From a bacterium HR25 (GTDB lineage Bacteria; Chloroflexota; Dehalococcoidia; SM23-28-2; HRbin24), in the NCBI GenBank assembly GCA_002898615.1, contig BEIB01000029.1, forward strand, positions 1 to 10,543: a stretch of DNA of 10,543 nt, read 5' to 3'. How positions within the stretch are numbered: the first letter of the stretch is position 1; each line of letters opens with the position of its first letter. Positions 1-5,970 of the stretch are shown in pieces. Both the position numbers and the translations under genes were made by a program. A model generated the notes under the pieces. It was not told where the DNA came from and searched no databases. It saw only the letters and a program-made list of their open reading frames with translations.

Positions 1-887
1 ACCGCCTCCTCGTCCGTGGTGCCGGCCCGCTCCAGGCAATGGCCGGCGATGAGGCCGGCGGCGAACGCCTGGGCGGCGGTGTAGTCCGGTTCGGCGCCGC
101 GGGCGACCAGCCGTCTCGCCACCTCCCGGGGCGGCGGCCCCATGTCCGGCTCCAGCGGGAGGGCAGGCTCCCACTGGCTGGGAGCCAGGAAGCCCTCGGC
201 CTTCTCCCCCAGAGCGCGGCCGAAATCCGCCAGCGCGGCGGCCACCAGCCCGCAGGCGAGGGGCCGCCGCGGCAGCGCCAGTAGCGCCCGCGCCAGCGCC
301 ACGCCGTCCTCGAAGGGCGTGGCGGCCAGCAGTACGGGCGCATTCCCCGCCGTCCGGGCCAGGGAGGGTAGTTCCTCCGGCCGGTGGTAGGGAAGGACGA
401 CGGCCTCCAGGCCGGCCGCGGTGGCTGCCTGGAGGGCGCCCGCCGCGCACTCCCGTCCGAAACGTCCCTCCCGGTGGACGACGACCAGCGGCCCGCTGCC
501 GCAGCCGAGGGCTCGGGCCAGGTCCGGGAAGGCCGTGAAGTAGCGCCAGGCGGGGGTCATGAGGCCTATCACCCGTCCCCCCACCTCGTGGGGGGAGTCG
601 CTGGCACCGCCCTGGTTCCAGAGGAGGCGCCCCAGGGCAGCCGTCGCTCTGGCCGCCGCCAGGGCCAGGTCGCTCCCGTAGGGGCCTATGAGGACATGGG
701 CGCCGTCGCCGGCCAGCCTCTCCATGTTGCGGGCGGCCAGCCCCGGCTGGCTGGCATCGTCCAGCCAGAGGAGGCGCAAGGGACGGCGGTCCCTACCCAG
801 TCGTAGCGTCCTCTGACTCTCGGCCCAGGTCAGGAGCCCGGCCAGGGCCTGTCGTCCCTGCCGGGCATAGCGGCCGCTCAGGGACAC
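1..887 (-). CDS. Periplasmic-binding-fold protein, branched-chain amino acid/amide type (Peripla_BP_6), 3' end cut by the window
   Basis: The reading frame is open on the minus strand from 935 to the left edge, about 300 codons without a stop, so the C-terminus is missing. Seen: an opening strand and loop FGISVSLSGRYARQGRQAL, then LRLLWLDDASQPGLAARNMERL, then HVLIGPYGSDLALAAARATA and LLWNQGGASDSPHEVGG, and near the edge PDYTAAQAFAAGLIAGH. These match the order of the LivJ-type binding-protein fold: ligand-contacting SGxYAxxG, the GPxxS turn, and the PDYxAAQAYAAG helix. Such proteins normally bind small amino acids or amides outside the membrane for an ABC transporter. Here at most 16 residues precede the first strand, so no signal peptide fits. 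The first ATG/GTG/TTG is GTG at 885-887, which would remove part of strand 1; the true start is unresolved. A cytosolic sensor-like role is inference. It lies directly downstream of the nitroreductase, probably in its operon. Confidence 0.75.
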   Translation of the reverse strand, partial: MSLSGRYARQGRQALAGLLTWAESQRTLRLGRDRRPLRLLWLDDASQPGLAARNMERLAGDGAHVLIGPYGSDLALAAARATAALGRLLWNQGGASDSPHEVGGRVIGLMTPAWRYFTAFPDLARALGCGSGPLVVVHREGRFGRECAAGALQAATAAGLEAVVLPYHRPEELPSLARTAGNAPVLLAATPFEDGVALARALLALPRRPLACGLVAAALADFGRALGEKAEGFLAPSQWEPALPLEPDMGPPPREVARRLVARGAEPDYTAAQAFAAGLIAGHCLERAGTTDEEA

Positions 888-915
888 GCTGATGCCGAAG
901 AGGACGGGCGGGAAG

Positions 916-1413
916 CTACCAGCGTTCGTAGTGGACTAGCTCTTCCAGGGGCAGGCGGGGCTGTCCGCGATGGAGCGACTCCGCCGAGGCCGGCCGCCCG
1001 AAGGCGATAGCCATGGCTACCCGCCGGCCGCGCGGGAGGCCCAGGACGCGGCGAGCCCGCTCGGCCTCGTGCAGGACGAAGGGGCAGGAGGCCAGGCCCT
1101 CCGCCCAGGCAGCCAGCATCATGTTCTGGGCCGCGCGGCCCGCGTCGAAGTCGTTCCGCGGGCCGCCGGTGGGCACCACGATGACGACGATGAGGGGAGC
1201 GGCCGGCGTCCAGTCGGCGTAGTGGCCACAGCGGGCCACCGCCTCCTTCATCTCCTGCTCTCTCACCACGATGAAGCGACAGGGCTGACCGTTCTTGGAG
1301 CTGCCGGCCATCCTCCCCGCCTGGAGGATGCGGCGGAGGGCCTCCTCCGGCACGGGGTCAGGCGCGAACTGGCGCGAGTCCCGCTTGCTGACGATGAGAC
1401 GGTAGGCGTCCAT
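916..1413 (-). CDS. Small nitroreductase-family FMN oxidoreductase
   Basis: A 165-residue protein, short for a family usually 170-220 long. The N-terminal phosphate-binding motif is visible as SKRDSRQFAPDPVPEE (residues 9-24). It is followed by AGRMAGSSKNGQPCRFIVV (32-50), where the family contacts flavin and packs the dimer. DFDAGRAAQNMMLAAWAEGL (88-107) is the usual central helix, and AIAFGRPA (136-142) the closing FMN-binding strand. The family are cytosolic homodimers that use NAD(P)H to reduce nitro-aromatics, quinones or enones; the true substrate cannot be read from sequence. ATG lies six bases after the rsfS stop. The purine run GGGGGAG directly abuts the ATG, closer than an ideal Shine-Dalgarno, so translation may rely on coupling to rsfS. 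The binding-protein frame downstream starts within about 30 bases of its stop. Confidence 0.88.
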   Translation of the reverse strand: MDAYRLIVSKRDSRQFAPDPVPEEALRRILQAGRMAGSSKNGQPCRFIVVREQEMKEAVARCGHYADWTPAAPLIVVIVVPTGGPRNDFDAGRAAQNMMLAAWAEGLASCPFVLHEAERARRVLGLPRGRRVAMAIAFGRPASAESLHRGQPRLPLEELVHYERW

Positions 1414-1419
1414 CTCCCC

Positions 1420-1824
1420 CTACTGGATGCGGACCACCGGCCGCGCCGACTGCCAGAGCCCCTCCAGGTCGTAGTAGGAGCGCTCCTCCGGCGAGAAGAT
1501 GTGGACGACGATGTCCCCCAGGTCCAGCAACACCCAGCCGGAGTCCGGCTCCCCCTCGCGGCCCAGGGCCGGCAGCCCCTCCCGCTCCAGCTCCTCCTCC
1601 AGAGCGGCCAGCAGGGCCTCTATCTGGCGCCGGGACTCTCCGGTGGCGATGAGGAAGAAGTCGGCGAAGGGAGCAACATCGCTGATGTCCAGTAGCAGGA
1701 TGTCTGACGCCTGCTTCTCCGACAGCAGGTCCGCCAGCCTGCGGGCGAGGGCCGCCGTCCTGGGCTCCGCCGTCAACGCTCTCGGCGCTGCCTCCGCTGC
1801 CTTTTGTGGTCTGGGACAAGACAT
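1420..1824 (-). CDS. rsfS: Ribosomal silencing factor RsfS
   Basis: RsfS (DUF143, RsfA/YbeB family) binds ribosomal protein uL14 on the 50S subunit and blocks joining to 30S when nutrients are short. From the ATG at 1822-1824 the protein has 134 residues. The family core is clear: LADLLSEKQASDILLLDIS (30-48), FADFFLIATGESRRQIEAL (53-71), GWVLLDLGDIVVHIFSPEER (96-115) and YYDLEGLW (117-124). The start is uncertain. The ATG overlaps a TATAAT box whose transcript should begin near 1816, inside the gene. If that promoter is used, the in-frame TTG at 1774-1776 is the next start and gives 118 residues, nearer the usual 105-120. It heads the leftward group with the nitroreductase and lies divergently beside mnmA. 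The minus-strand frame stays open far upstream across mnmA, but that extension is antisense and shows no RsfS homology. Confidence 0.9.
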   Translation of the reverse strand: MSCPRPQKAAEAAPRALTAEPRTAALARRLADLLSEKQASDILLLDISDVAPFADFFLIATGESRRQIEALLAALEEELEREGLPALGREGEPDSGWVLLDLGDIVVHIFSPEERSYYDLEGLWQSARPVVRIQ

Positions 1825-1831
1825 TATAACA
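1823..1831 (-). promoter_or_regulatory. Extended -10 promoter element for rsfS (leftward)
   Basis: Read on the minus strand this is TGTTATAAT, a perfect TATAAT preceded by the TGn extension. I see no good -35 at 17 bp upstream (CCTGCC), which an extended -10 can tolerate. Transcription would begin near 1816, a few bases inside the longest rsfS frame. It overlaps the rightward -10 of mnmA. Confidence 0.5.
1825..1830 (+). promoter_or_regulatory. -10 element for mnmA (rightward)
   Basis: TATAAC matches five of six bases of the bacterial -10 consensus. The upstream -35 region is poor (TTTTGT, or TTGTGG at a 15-bp spacing). A transcript would start near 1837, only about six bases before the ATG at 1843, giving an almost leaderless mRNA. 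It shares the palindromic TTATAA with the opposite rsfS promoter. Confidence 0.4.
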
Positions 1832-1842
1832 TGGTGGTGGAG

Positions 1843-2934
1843 ATGGGCAGGAAGCGGGCCCTCGTGGCCATGTCCGGTGGCGTCGACTCCTCGGTGGCGG
1901 CGGCATTGCTGCTGGAGCGGGGGTACGACGTGATAGGGGTCACCATGCGCCTGTGGACACTGGAAGACCCCCTGGCCCCCCGTCATCACCGTCGCTGCTG
2001 CTCCGTGGAGGACACGGACGATGCCCGCGCCGCCGCCGATGTCCTGGGCATCCCCCACTACGTCCTCAACCTCGAGCGGCCCTTCCAGACCTTCGTGGTG
2101 GACTACTTCGTGGCGGAATACGAGCGGGGCCGCACGCCCAACCCCTGCCTGGCCTGCAACCGCCACATCAAGTTCGGCCCCCTGCTGGAGTATGCCCGGG
2201 CCGTGGGGGCGGACTGCATCGCCACCGGCCACTACGCCCGAATCCGCCAGGGGCGGGACGGCTACGAGCTGTGGCAGGCAGTGGACGCCCGCAAGGATCA
2301 GTCCTACGTCCTCTACATGCTGGGCCAGGCGGAGCTCTCCCGCGTCCTCTTTCCCGTGGGCGAGTACACCAAGGAGGAGGTGCGGGCCATGGCCCGCCGG
2401 CTGGGCCTGCCCAACGCCGACAAGCCGGACTCCGCCGACATCTGCTTCATCCCCGATGGCGACTACCGTCGCTTCGTGGCGGAGCGGGCCAGCAGCGCCC
2501 CCGGCGACATCGTCGACCGCCAGGGGAGGGTGCTCGGACGCCACCCGGGCATCGTCCACTTCACGGTGGGGCAGCGACGGGGCCTCCCAGCCCGCGGTGG
2601 CCAGCCCCCCCTCTACGTCCTGGAGATAGACGCCACCAGTAACGTCATAGTGGCCGGCCCCGAAGAGGAGCTCTACAGTGATACGGTGGAGTGCGAGGAC
2701 GTCTCTTTCGTGGCCGGCCGCCCGCCCGATGGCGCCGTACCGGTGGAGGCCAAGGTGCGCTACCGCAGCCCGCCCGTGCCAGCCCTCCTGGCGGTCGAGG
2801 GAGGGCGTGCCGTCCTCCGCTTCGAACGGCCCCAGAGAGCGGTGACGCCGGGCCAGGCGGTGGTCTTCTACCAAGGACAGCGCGTGCTGGGGGGAGGCAT
2901 CATCGCCACTGCCCGCCGTGCCGGGAGCCCGTAG
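1843..2934 (+). CDS. mnmA: tRNA-specific 2-thiouridylase MnmA
   Basis: MnmA adenylates uridine 34 of tRNA-Lys, -Glu and -Gln with ATP and replaces the 2-oxygen with sulfur from a persulfide relay, in the cytosol. The 363-residue protein has the normal length. Visible features: PP-loop AMSGGVDSS (9-17); CCSVEDTDDAR (52-62); the first catalytic cysteine Cys102 in TPNPCLACNRHIKFG; the tRNA-binding GHYARI (129-134); DQSYVLYML (152-160); the second catalytic cysteine Cys201 in DSADICFIPDGDYRRF; and FTVGQRRGLP (240-249), which opens the C-terminal barrels. The Cys102/Cys201 pair corresponds to Cys102/Cys199 of the E. coli enzyme. I chose ATG 1843 because homologues begin just before the PP-loop and the predicted transcript starts about 1837. 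In-frame ATG 1831 and a start near 1804 would lie inside or upstream of the promoter. Confidence 0.96.
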   Translation: MGRKRALVAMSGGVDSSVAAALLLERGYDVIGVTMRLWTLEDPLAPRHHRRCCSVEDTDDARAAADVLGIPHYVLNLERPFQTFVVDYFVAEYERGRTPNPCLACNRHIKFGPLLEYARAVGADCIATGHYARIRQGRDGYELWQAVDARKDQSYVLYMLGQAELSRVLFPVGEYTKEEVRAMARRLGLPNADKPDSADICFIPDGDYRRFVAERASSAPGDIVDRQGRVLGRHPGIVHFTVGQRRGLPARGGQPPLYVLEIDATSNVIVAGPEEELYSDTVECEDVSFVAGRPPDGAVPVEAKVRYRSPPVPALLAVEGGRAVLRFERPQRAVTPGQAVVFYQGQRVLGGGIIATARRAGSP

Positions 2935-2936
2935 TC

Positions 2937-2965
2937 TTCAGATAAGGGGCCCGACGTGCTATAAT
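2937..2965 (+). promoter_or_regulatory. Promoter for the two small membrane proteins and the EamA transporter
   Basis: TTCAGA (2937-2942, four of six -35 bases), a 17-bp spacer, then TATAAT (2960-2965) preceded by TGc, so a full extended -10. The start site would be near 2972, leaving a leader of about 38 nt with GGGAGGTGAG at 2995-3004. The -35 begins three bases after the mnmA stop, with no terminator between, so some readthrough from mnmA is likely. Confidence 0.65.
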
Positions 2966-3009
2966 TGGCGCTACATCGCCCCTGACGTTCCCCTGGGAGG
3001 TGAGAGCCT

Positions 3010-3354
3010 GTGCCGGAGATCAACAACCTTCAAGACCTACGTGATCTCACCATCGTCGCCTTCACCATAGCGGGCACAGTCCTCTTCCTCCTCGGGATCA
3101 TCGTCGCTCTGTTGCTGGTTCTGGTGCTCCTGAAGGTCCGCTCCACCGTTTCCTCCGTCAACCGCCTGGTGACGGCCAATCTGCCGTCGGCCCTGGAGAG
3201 CTTGCGGGAGACGGCGGACACGGTGCGGGGCACCACCTCCTTCCTCTCGGAGACGGTGGTGAGGCCGGTGGCCCGCGTCTACGGGATCATGGCGGCGGGC
3301 CGGCGCTTCGTCCGGGTGATGGCGCGCTTCCGTGGAGGCGCGCGCAGGAGGTAA
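3010..3354 (+). CDS. Small single-pass membrane protein, DUF948/YtxG-like architecture
   Basis: Starts at GTG 3010, set by GGGAGGTGAG seven bases upstream; an AUG start would lose the membrane segment. The 114-residue protein has a short acidic N-terminus, one long hydrophobic helix (about 14-42, rich in Leu, Val, Ile), then a helical stretch KVRSTVSSVNRLVTANLPSA with regular hydrophobic spacing. It ends in a strongly basic tail (RRFVRVMARFRGGARRR, 98-114). This order (N-terminal anchor, then LESLRETADTVRGTTSFLSE-like amphipathic helix) resembles DUF948 proteins such as YtxG of Bacillus, whose biochemical role is unknown. Assignment is by architecture and context, not clear sequence identity. 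Its stop TAA overlaps the ribosome binding site of the next gene, so the two are probably coupled. Confidence 0.8.
   Translation: MPEINNLQDLRDLTIVAFTIAGTVLFLLGIIVALLLVLVLLKVRSTVSSVNRLVTANLPSALESLRETADTVRGTTSFLSETVVRPVARVYGIMAAGRRFVRVMARFRGGARRR
3346..3352 (+). promoter_or_regulatory. Ribosome binding site fixing the start of the YtxH-like gene
   Basis: AGGAGGT overlaps the TAA stop of the upstream gene and lies six bases before ATG 3359. This makes 3359 a much better start than the upstream in-frame ATG at 3332 inside the previous gene. Confidence 0.8.
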
Positions 3355-3358
3355 TGGA

Positions 3359-3649
3359 ATGCGATTGCTGCTGGGCATCGCCCTGGGATTCGTCCTCGGG
3401 CTCTCCGGTTATCTGCTGTCCCGGGCCTCCAGCAGGGGGGAGGCCGGCGGTGGGGAGGGGCGTCCCGCCGCCGGCGGCGAGGGGGCAGCGCAGGAGTTGA
3501 CCGCTCCCCTGCGACGGGCCGCCCACGAGGCGGTGGAGCAGGCCAGGCAGGCCTGGTCAGAGGCCCAGCAGGCGGCCCGCCAGGCCGAGCAGGAGATGCT
3601 GGCCCGCTACTACCGGCTGAGGCAGGCGCCAGCACGGGAGCGCCGCTGA
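3359..3649 (+). CDS. Small membrane-anchored coiled-coil protein, YtxH-like
   Basis: A 96-residue protein. Residues 2-20 (LLLGIALGFVLGLSGYLLS) form one glycine-patterned transmembrane helix. Residues 25-46 are a Gly/Ala-rich linker. Residues 47-90 form a long polar helix rich in Ala, Gln, Glu and Arg (HEAVEQARQAWSEAQQAARQ), likely a coiled coil. This is the layout of YtxH/GvpP-like proteins, in which a short anchor with small-residue spacing carries a cytoplasmic helical tail. Function is unknown; in Bacillus, ytxH sits next to ytxG in a stress-induced operon. Here the preceding gene has YtxG-like architecture, which supports the reading but does not prove it. The EamA transporter ATG follows three bases after the stop. 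Confidence 0.75.
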   Translation: MRLLLGIALGFVLGLSGYLLSRASSRGEAGGGEGRPAAGGEGAAQELTAPLRRAAHEAVEQARQAWSEAQQAARQAEQEMLARYYRLRQAPARERR

Positions 3650-3652
3650 GGC

Positions 3653-4678
3653 ATGGCTGGCCCACCCTCCGAAGATGGGCCCTTAGCGGGGACGCCCCGT
3701 ACTGGTCAGGCCATCCCTCCAGCGAGGGGCACGCCGCGGGGCGGCCGGCCTCTGGATGCCATAGGCATCGGCGCCGCCCTCCTGACCTGCTTCCTCTGGG
3801 GCTCCAACGGCGTGGTAGGGCGTATCGGGACCGCCGACATCCCGCCCTGGACGCTGGGCGCTCTGCGGGGCTGGGTGGGATTCCTCATCCTGGCGCTGGT
3901 GCTGCTCTGGCGCCGGCCCCGGCTACCGCGTAGCTGGGCCGCCTGGCAGCGAGCGGCCGCCATCGGCTTCCTGCAGACGGGGATACCCACCGGCCTCTTC
4001 TTCTGGGGCGTCCACCGCGTGGACGCCGGGCTGGCCATGGTGATGATGGCCACCCACCCCTTTTTCGTGGCCCTGATGCTGCAACGCTGGCCCGGAGGGG
4101 AGCGGCTCACCCGGGGCCGTCTGCTGGCCCTGGCGGCCGGCTTCGCCGGGGTGGGCCTGGTGGCCTACGCCAAGAGTGGCGCCTCCCTGGAGTTCCAGCC
4201 GGTGGCCCTGGCGGCCCTCCTCATGGCCTCCGCCTCCTGGGCCGCTGGCACTCTCCTGATGCGGCAGCCCGGCCCCGGCTGGCAGGACACCCACACCCTG
4301 GTGACCTGCCAGATGGTCTTCGCCTCTCTCATCATGACGGCGGTGGCCATCCCCGAATGGTGGGGCCCCGTGCGCTTCACGCCGGAGGCCGTCTTCAGCC
4401 TCTTCTACCTGGGGCTCTTCACCACGGCGGTGGCCTCCACCCTCTGGTTCTGGACGGTGCAGCGGCACGGCGCTAGCCGCATCAGCGTCTTCGTCTTCGG
4501 CATACCGGTTTCGGGCGTGCTGCTGGGGGCCATCGTTCTGGGGGAGCCCCTGCCGCCCCTCCTCTTCCCCGGTCTCCTCCTGGTGGCCGTCAGCCTGGTG
4601 CTGGTCAACCTGCCGGAGGCGGCCTGGCGGGGCCGGGGAGGGCGCGCCCTCGCCTTCCTGCGCCAGGGCGCGGAGTGA
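3653..4678 (+). CDS. EamA-family (DMT superfamily) transporter
   Basis: A 341-residue inner-membrane protein with ten predicted helices at about 35-57, 67-86, 100-118, 122-144, 155-173, 183-203, 215-233, 245-268, 276-297 and 302-320: two five-helix EamA repeats. Typical signatures are FLWGSNGVVGRI in helix 1, LGALRGWVGFLIL in helix 2, and near the end ISVFVFGIPVSGVLLGAIVLGEPL, the family's helix 9 with the conserved G-E-P loop. DMT proteins export or import metabolites such as amino acids, nucleotides or sugars; no substrate can be assigned. The first 34 residues are Pro/Gly-rich with no hydrophobic segment, unusual but the only start available: there is no nearby in-frame ATG or GTG before helix 1. 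It closes the rightward group begun at 3010 and ends before a strong hairpin. Confidence 0.9.
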   Translation: MAGPPSEDGPLAGTPRTGQAIPPARGTPRGGRPLDAIGIGAALLTCFLWGSNGVVGRIGTADIPPWTLGALRGWVGFLILALVLLWRRPRLPRSWAAWQRAAAIGFLQTGIPTGLFFWGVHRVDAGLAMVMMATHPFFVALMLQRWPGGERLTRGRLLALAAGFAGVGLVAYAKSGASLEFQPVALAALLMASASWAAGTLLMRQPGPGWQDTHTLVTCQMVFASLIMTAVAIPEWWGPVRFTPEAVFSLFYLGLFTTAVASTLWFWTVQRHGASRISVFVFGIPVSGVLLGAIVLGEPLPPLLFPGLLLVAVSLVLVNLPEAAWRGRGGRALAFLRQGAE

Positions 4679-4704
4679 CCCCGCGTCGCGGTCGCCACAA
4701 GGTA

Positions 4705-4729
4705 CAGGCCCCGGGTTGCCCGGGGCCTG
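4705..4729. terminator. Hairpin between convergent genes, likely bidirectional terminator
   Basis: An 11-bp perfect inverted repeat (CAGGCCCCGGG and its complement) with a TTG loop, 27 bases after the transporter stop and 30 bases before the ECH-like stop on the other strand. Neither flank has a strong T run, so it is an atypical intrinsic terminator or an RNA 3'-end stabiliser. Its position between convergent genes supports termination of both. Confidence 0.6.
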
Positions 4730-4758
4730 CTCATCTCTGCAGCGCTCGGCCGGGGGCG

Positions 4759-5553
4759 TCAGCGGCCCTGCCAGTGGGGCTGGCGCTTCTCTAGGAAGGC
4801 GCACATCCCCTCCTGGGCATCGGCGGCCAGGGCGTTGAGGGACATGACCTCCTGGGCGTAGGCGTAGGCCTGGTGCTGGGGCATCTCCATCTGGCGGTAG
4901 AAGGCCTGCTTGCCGATGCCGATGACGAAGGGGCTGGCAGCGACGATGCGTTCCGCCAGGGCGCGGGTCTCTTCGGCCAGGCGCTCCGCCGGCACGACGC
5001 GGTTGACGAGCCCGTACTGGAGGGCCTCCTGGGCGGAGATGGGCTCCCCGGTGAGGAGCATCTCCAGCGTCTTCTTGCGGGGCAGGTTGCGGCTCACCGC
5101 CACCATGGGCGTGGAGCAGAAGAGGCCGATGCGCACGCCCGGCGTGGCGAAGCGGGCGTCCTCCGCCGCCACGGCCAGGTCACAGGTGGCCACTAGCTGG
5201 CAGCCAGCGGCAGTGGCGATGCCGTGAACCTGGGCTATCACCGGCTGGGGGATGTTCTGGATGGTGTCCATCATGACGGTGCAGGTCTGGAAGAGCCTGC
5301 GGTAGAAGTTCACGTCCTGCCCCGTCATCTCGGCCAGGTCGTGGCCGGCGCAGAACGCTGGGCCGTTACCCCTGAGGACGATGACAGCGATATCGGGCCG
5401 CTCGCCCAAGCTGCGGAAGCAGTCTGTCAGCTCCTCCATATGTTCCATGGAGAGAGCGTTCCGCTTCTCGGGCCGGTTCATCGTGACGTAGGCGATGCGG
5501 CCGTCCGTCTCCACGAGGATGTTGCGGTAGACCCTCGTCTCGCTGGTCTGCAT
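4759..5553 (-). CDS. Enoyl-CoA hydratase/isomerase-fold protein, ECHDC3-like
   Basis: A 264-residue crotonase-fold protein. Oxyanion-hole segments are present: NRPEKRNALS (26-35) with GPAFCAGHDLAEM (64-76), and HGIATAAGCQLVATCD (110-125). The stretch ATPGVRIGLFCSTPMVAVSR (136-155) and LLTGEPISAQEALQYGLVNR (166-185) look most like ECHDC3, a poorly characterised branch. The two glutamates that activate water in classical hydratases (Glu144 and Glu164 of the rat enzyme) align here with Gln119 and Gly139, so ordinary crotonyl-CoA hydration is doubtful; CoA-thioester binding is still expected. ATG 5553 is chosen for AGGAGG seven bases upstream and because homology begins there. An upstream in-frame ATG at 5616 would add 21 unrelated residues. 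No beta-oxidation partner genes are nearby. Confidence 0.88.
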   Translation of the reverse strand: MQTSETRVYRNILVETDGRIAYVTMNRPEKRNALSMEHMEELTDCFRSLGERPDIAVIVLRGNGPAFCAGHDLAEMTGQDVNFYRRLFQTCTVMMDTIQNIPQPVIAQVHGIATAAGCQLVATCDLAVAAEDARFATPGVRIGLFCSTPMVAVSRNLPRKKTLEMLLTGEPISAQEALQYGLVNRVVPAERLAEETRALAERIVAASPFVIGIGKQAFYRQMEMPQHQAYAYAQEVMSLNALAADAQEGMCAFLEKRQPHWQGR

Positions 5554-5560
5554 CGTCTCC

Positions 5561-5566
5561 CCTCCT
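5561..5566 (-). promoter_or_regulatory. Ribosome binding site fixing the ECHDC3-like start
   Basis: On the minus strand AGGAGG, extended to AGGAGGGGAG, lies seven bases before ATG 5553. It selects this start over the in-frame ATG at 5616, which has no comparable site. Confidence 0.75.
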
Positions 5567-5604
5567 GCTGCGTCCTTCAGAAGCGCTGGGGCTTCGGTGT
5601 CTCT

Positions 5605-5613
5605 ATTTTGCCA
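5605..5613 (-). promoter_or_regulatory. Possible extended -10 for the ECHDC3-like gene
   Basis: TGGCAAAAT on the minus strand: a TGn extension plus CAAAAT (four of six -10 bases), without a clear -35. It sits in a locally AT-richer patch and would start the transcript near 5598, downstream of ATG 5616 and upstream of ATG 5553, agreeing with the chosen start. Weak on its own. Confidence 0.3.
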
Positions 5614-5735
5614 CATTTCGCTGTCGATCGCCTACGCTACTCGACACTGAGGCGCTTGCGCTCCCGGCGCCTCGCTGCCAGGCCGGCCCCGAGGTGGAGG
5701 GCCTCATGGGCAGCGGGTAGGGTCACGGTGGGATA

Positions 5736-5827
5736 TGGCGGAGGGGGTGGGATTCGAACCCACGGTGCCCATGGTAAGGCACACGCGCTCTCCAGGCGCG
5801 CCCGTTCAGCCGCTCCGGCACCCCTCC
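5736..5827 (-). tRNA. tRNA-Ser: tRNA-Ser (anticodon GGA), CCA encoded
   Basis: On the minus strand the acceptor stem GGAGGGG (5827-5821) pairs with CCCCTCC (5746-5740), followed by discriminator G and a genomic CCA (5738-5736). The anticodon stem CGCGC/GCGCG holds the loop CTGGAGA, so the anticodon is GGA, reading UCC and UCU. A long variable arm (GTGCC ... GGCAC) marks a class II tRNA, as expected for serine. The T arm is GTGGG-TTCGAAT-CCCAC. It lies alone between two leftward protein genes. I see no duplicated 3' end that would point to an integrated element. Confidence 0.96.
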
Positions 5828-5970
5828 GCTCCGGGGGCCAATAGCTATGTTAACGCATGGGACAGAGATTGGGGGACTGGGGCCGGCCTGGCTGCTTCAG
5901 GGGGAGCCGTAACGAGCAGCGAAGTGCTCCCGCACCATCAGGGCGAGGGCCGGGTCCCGTCTGCGGCCGC

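Noticed and set aside
1825..2874. Long minus-strand open frame continuing from rsfS across mnmA
   Set aside because: It is antisense to a complete MnmA with all catalytic residues. Its translation is low-complexity with no family resemblance, a common shadow in high-GC DNA.
5649..5673. 7-bp inverted repeat with 11-base loop downstream of tRNA-Ser, considered as its terminator
   Set aside because: No T run on the minus strand and a short stem; several alternative GCGC pairings exist. Not better than chance at this GC content.
5828..5970. Gap between tRNA-Ser and the LLM gene; a minus-strand frame here reads RRDPALALMVREHFAARYGSP-like residues before a TGA, resembling a protein tail
   Set aside because: No start, no homology I recognise, and the LLM protein already has a normal C-terminus. 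Possibly a remnant, but not supported.
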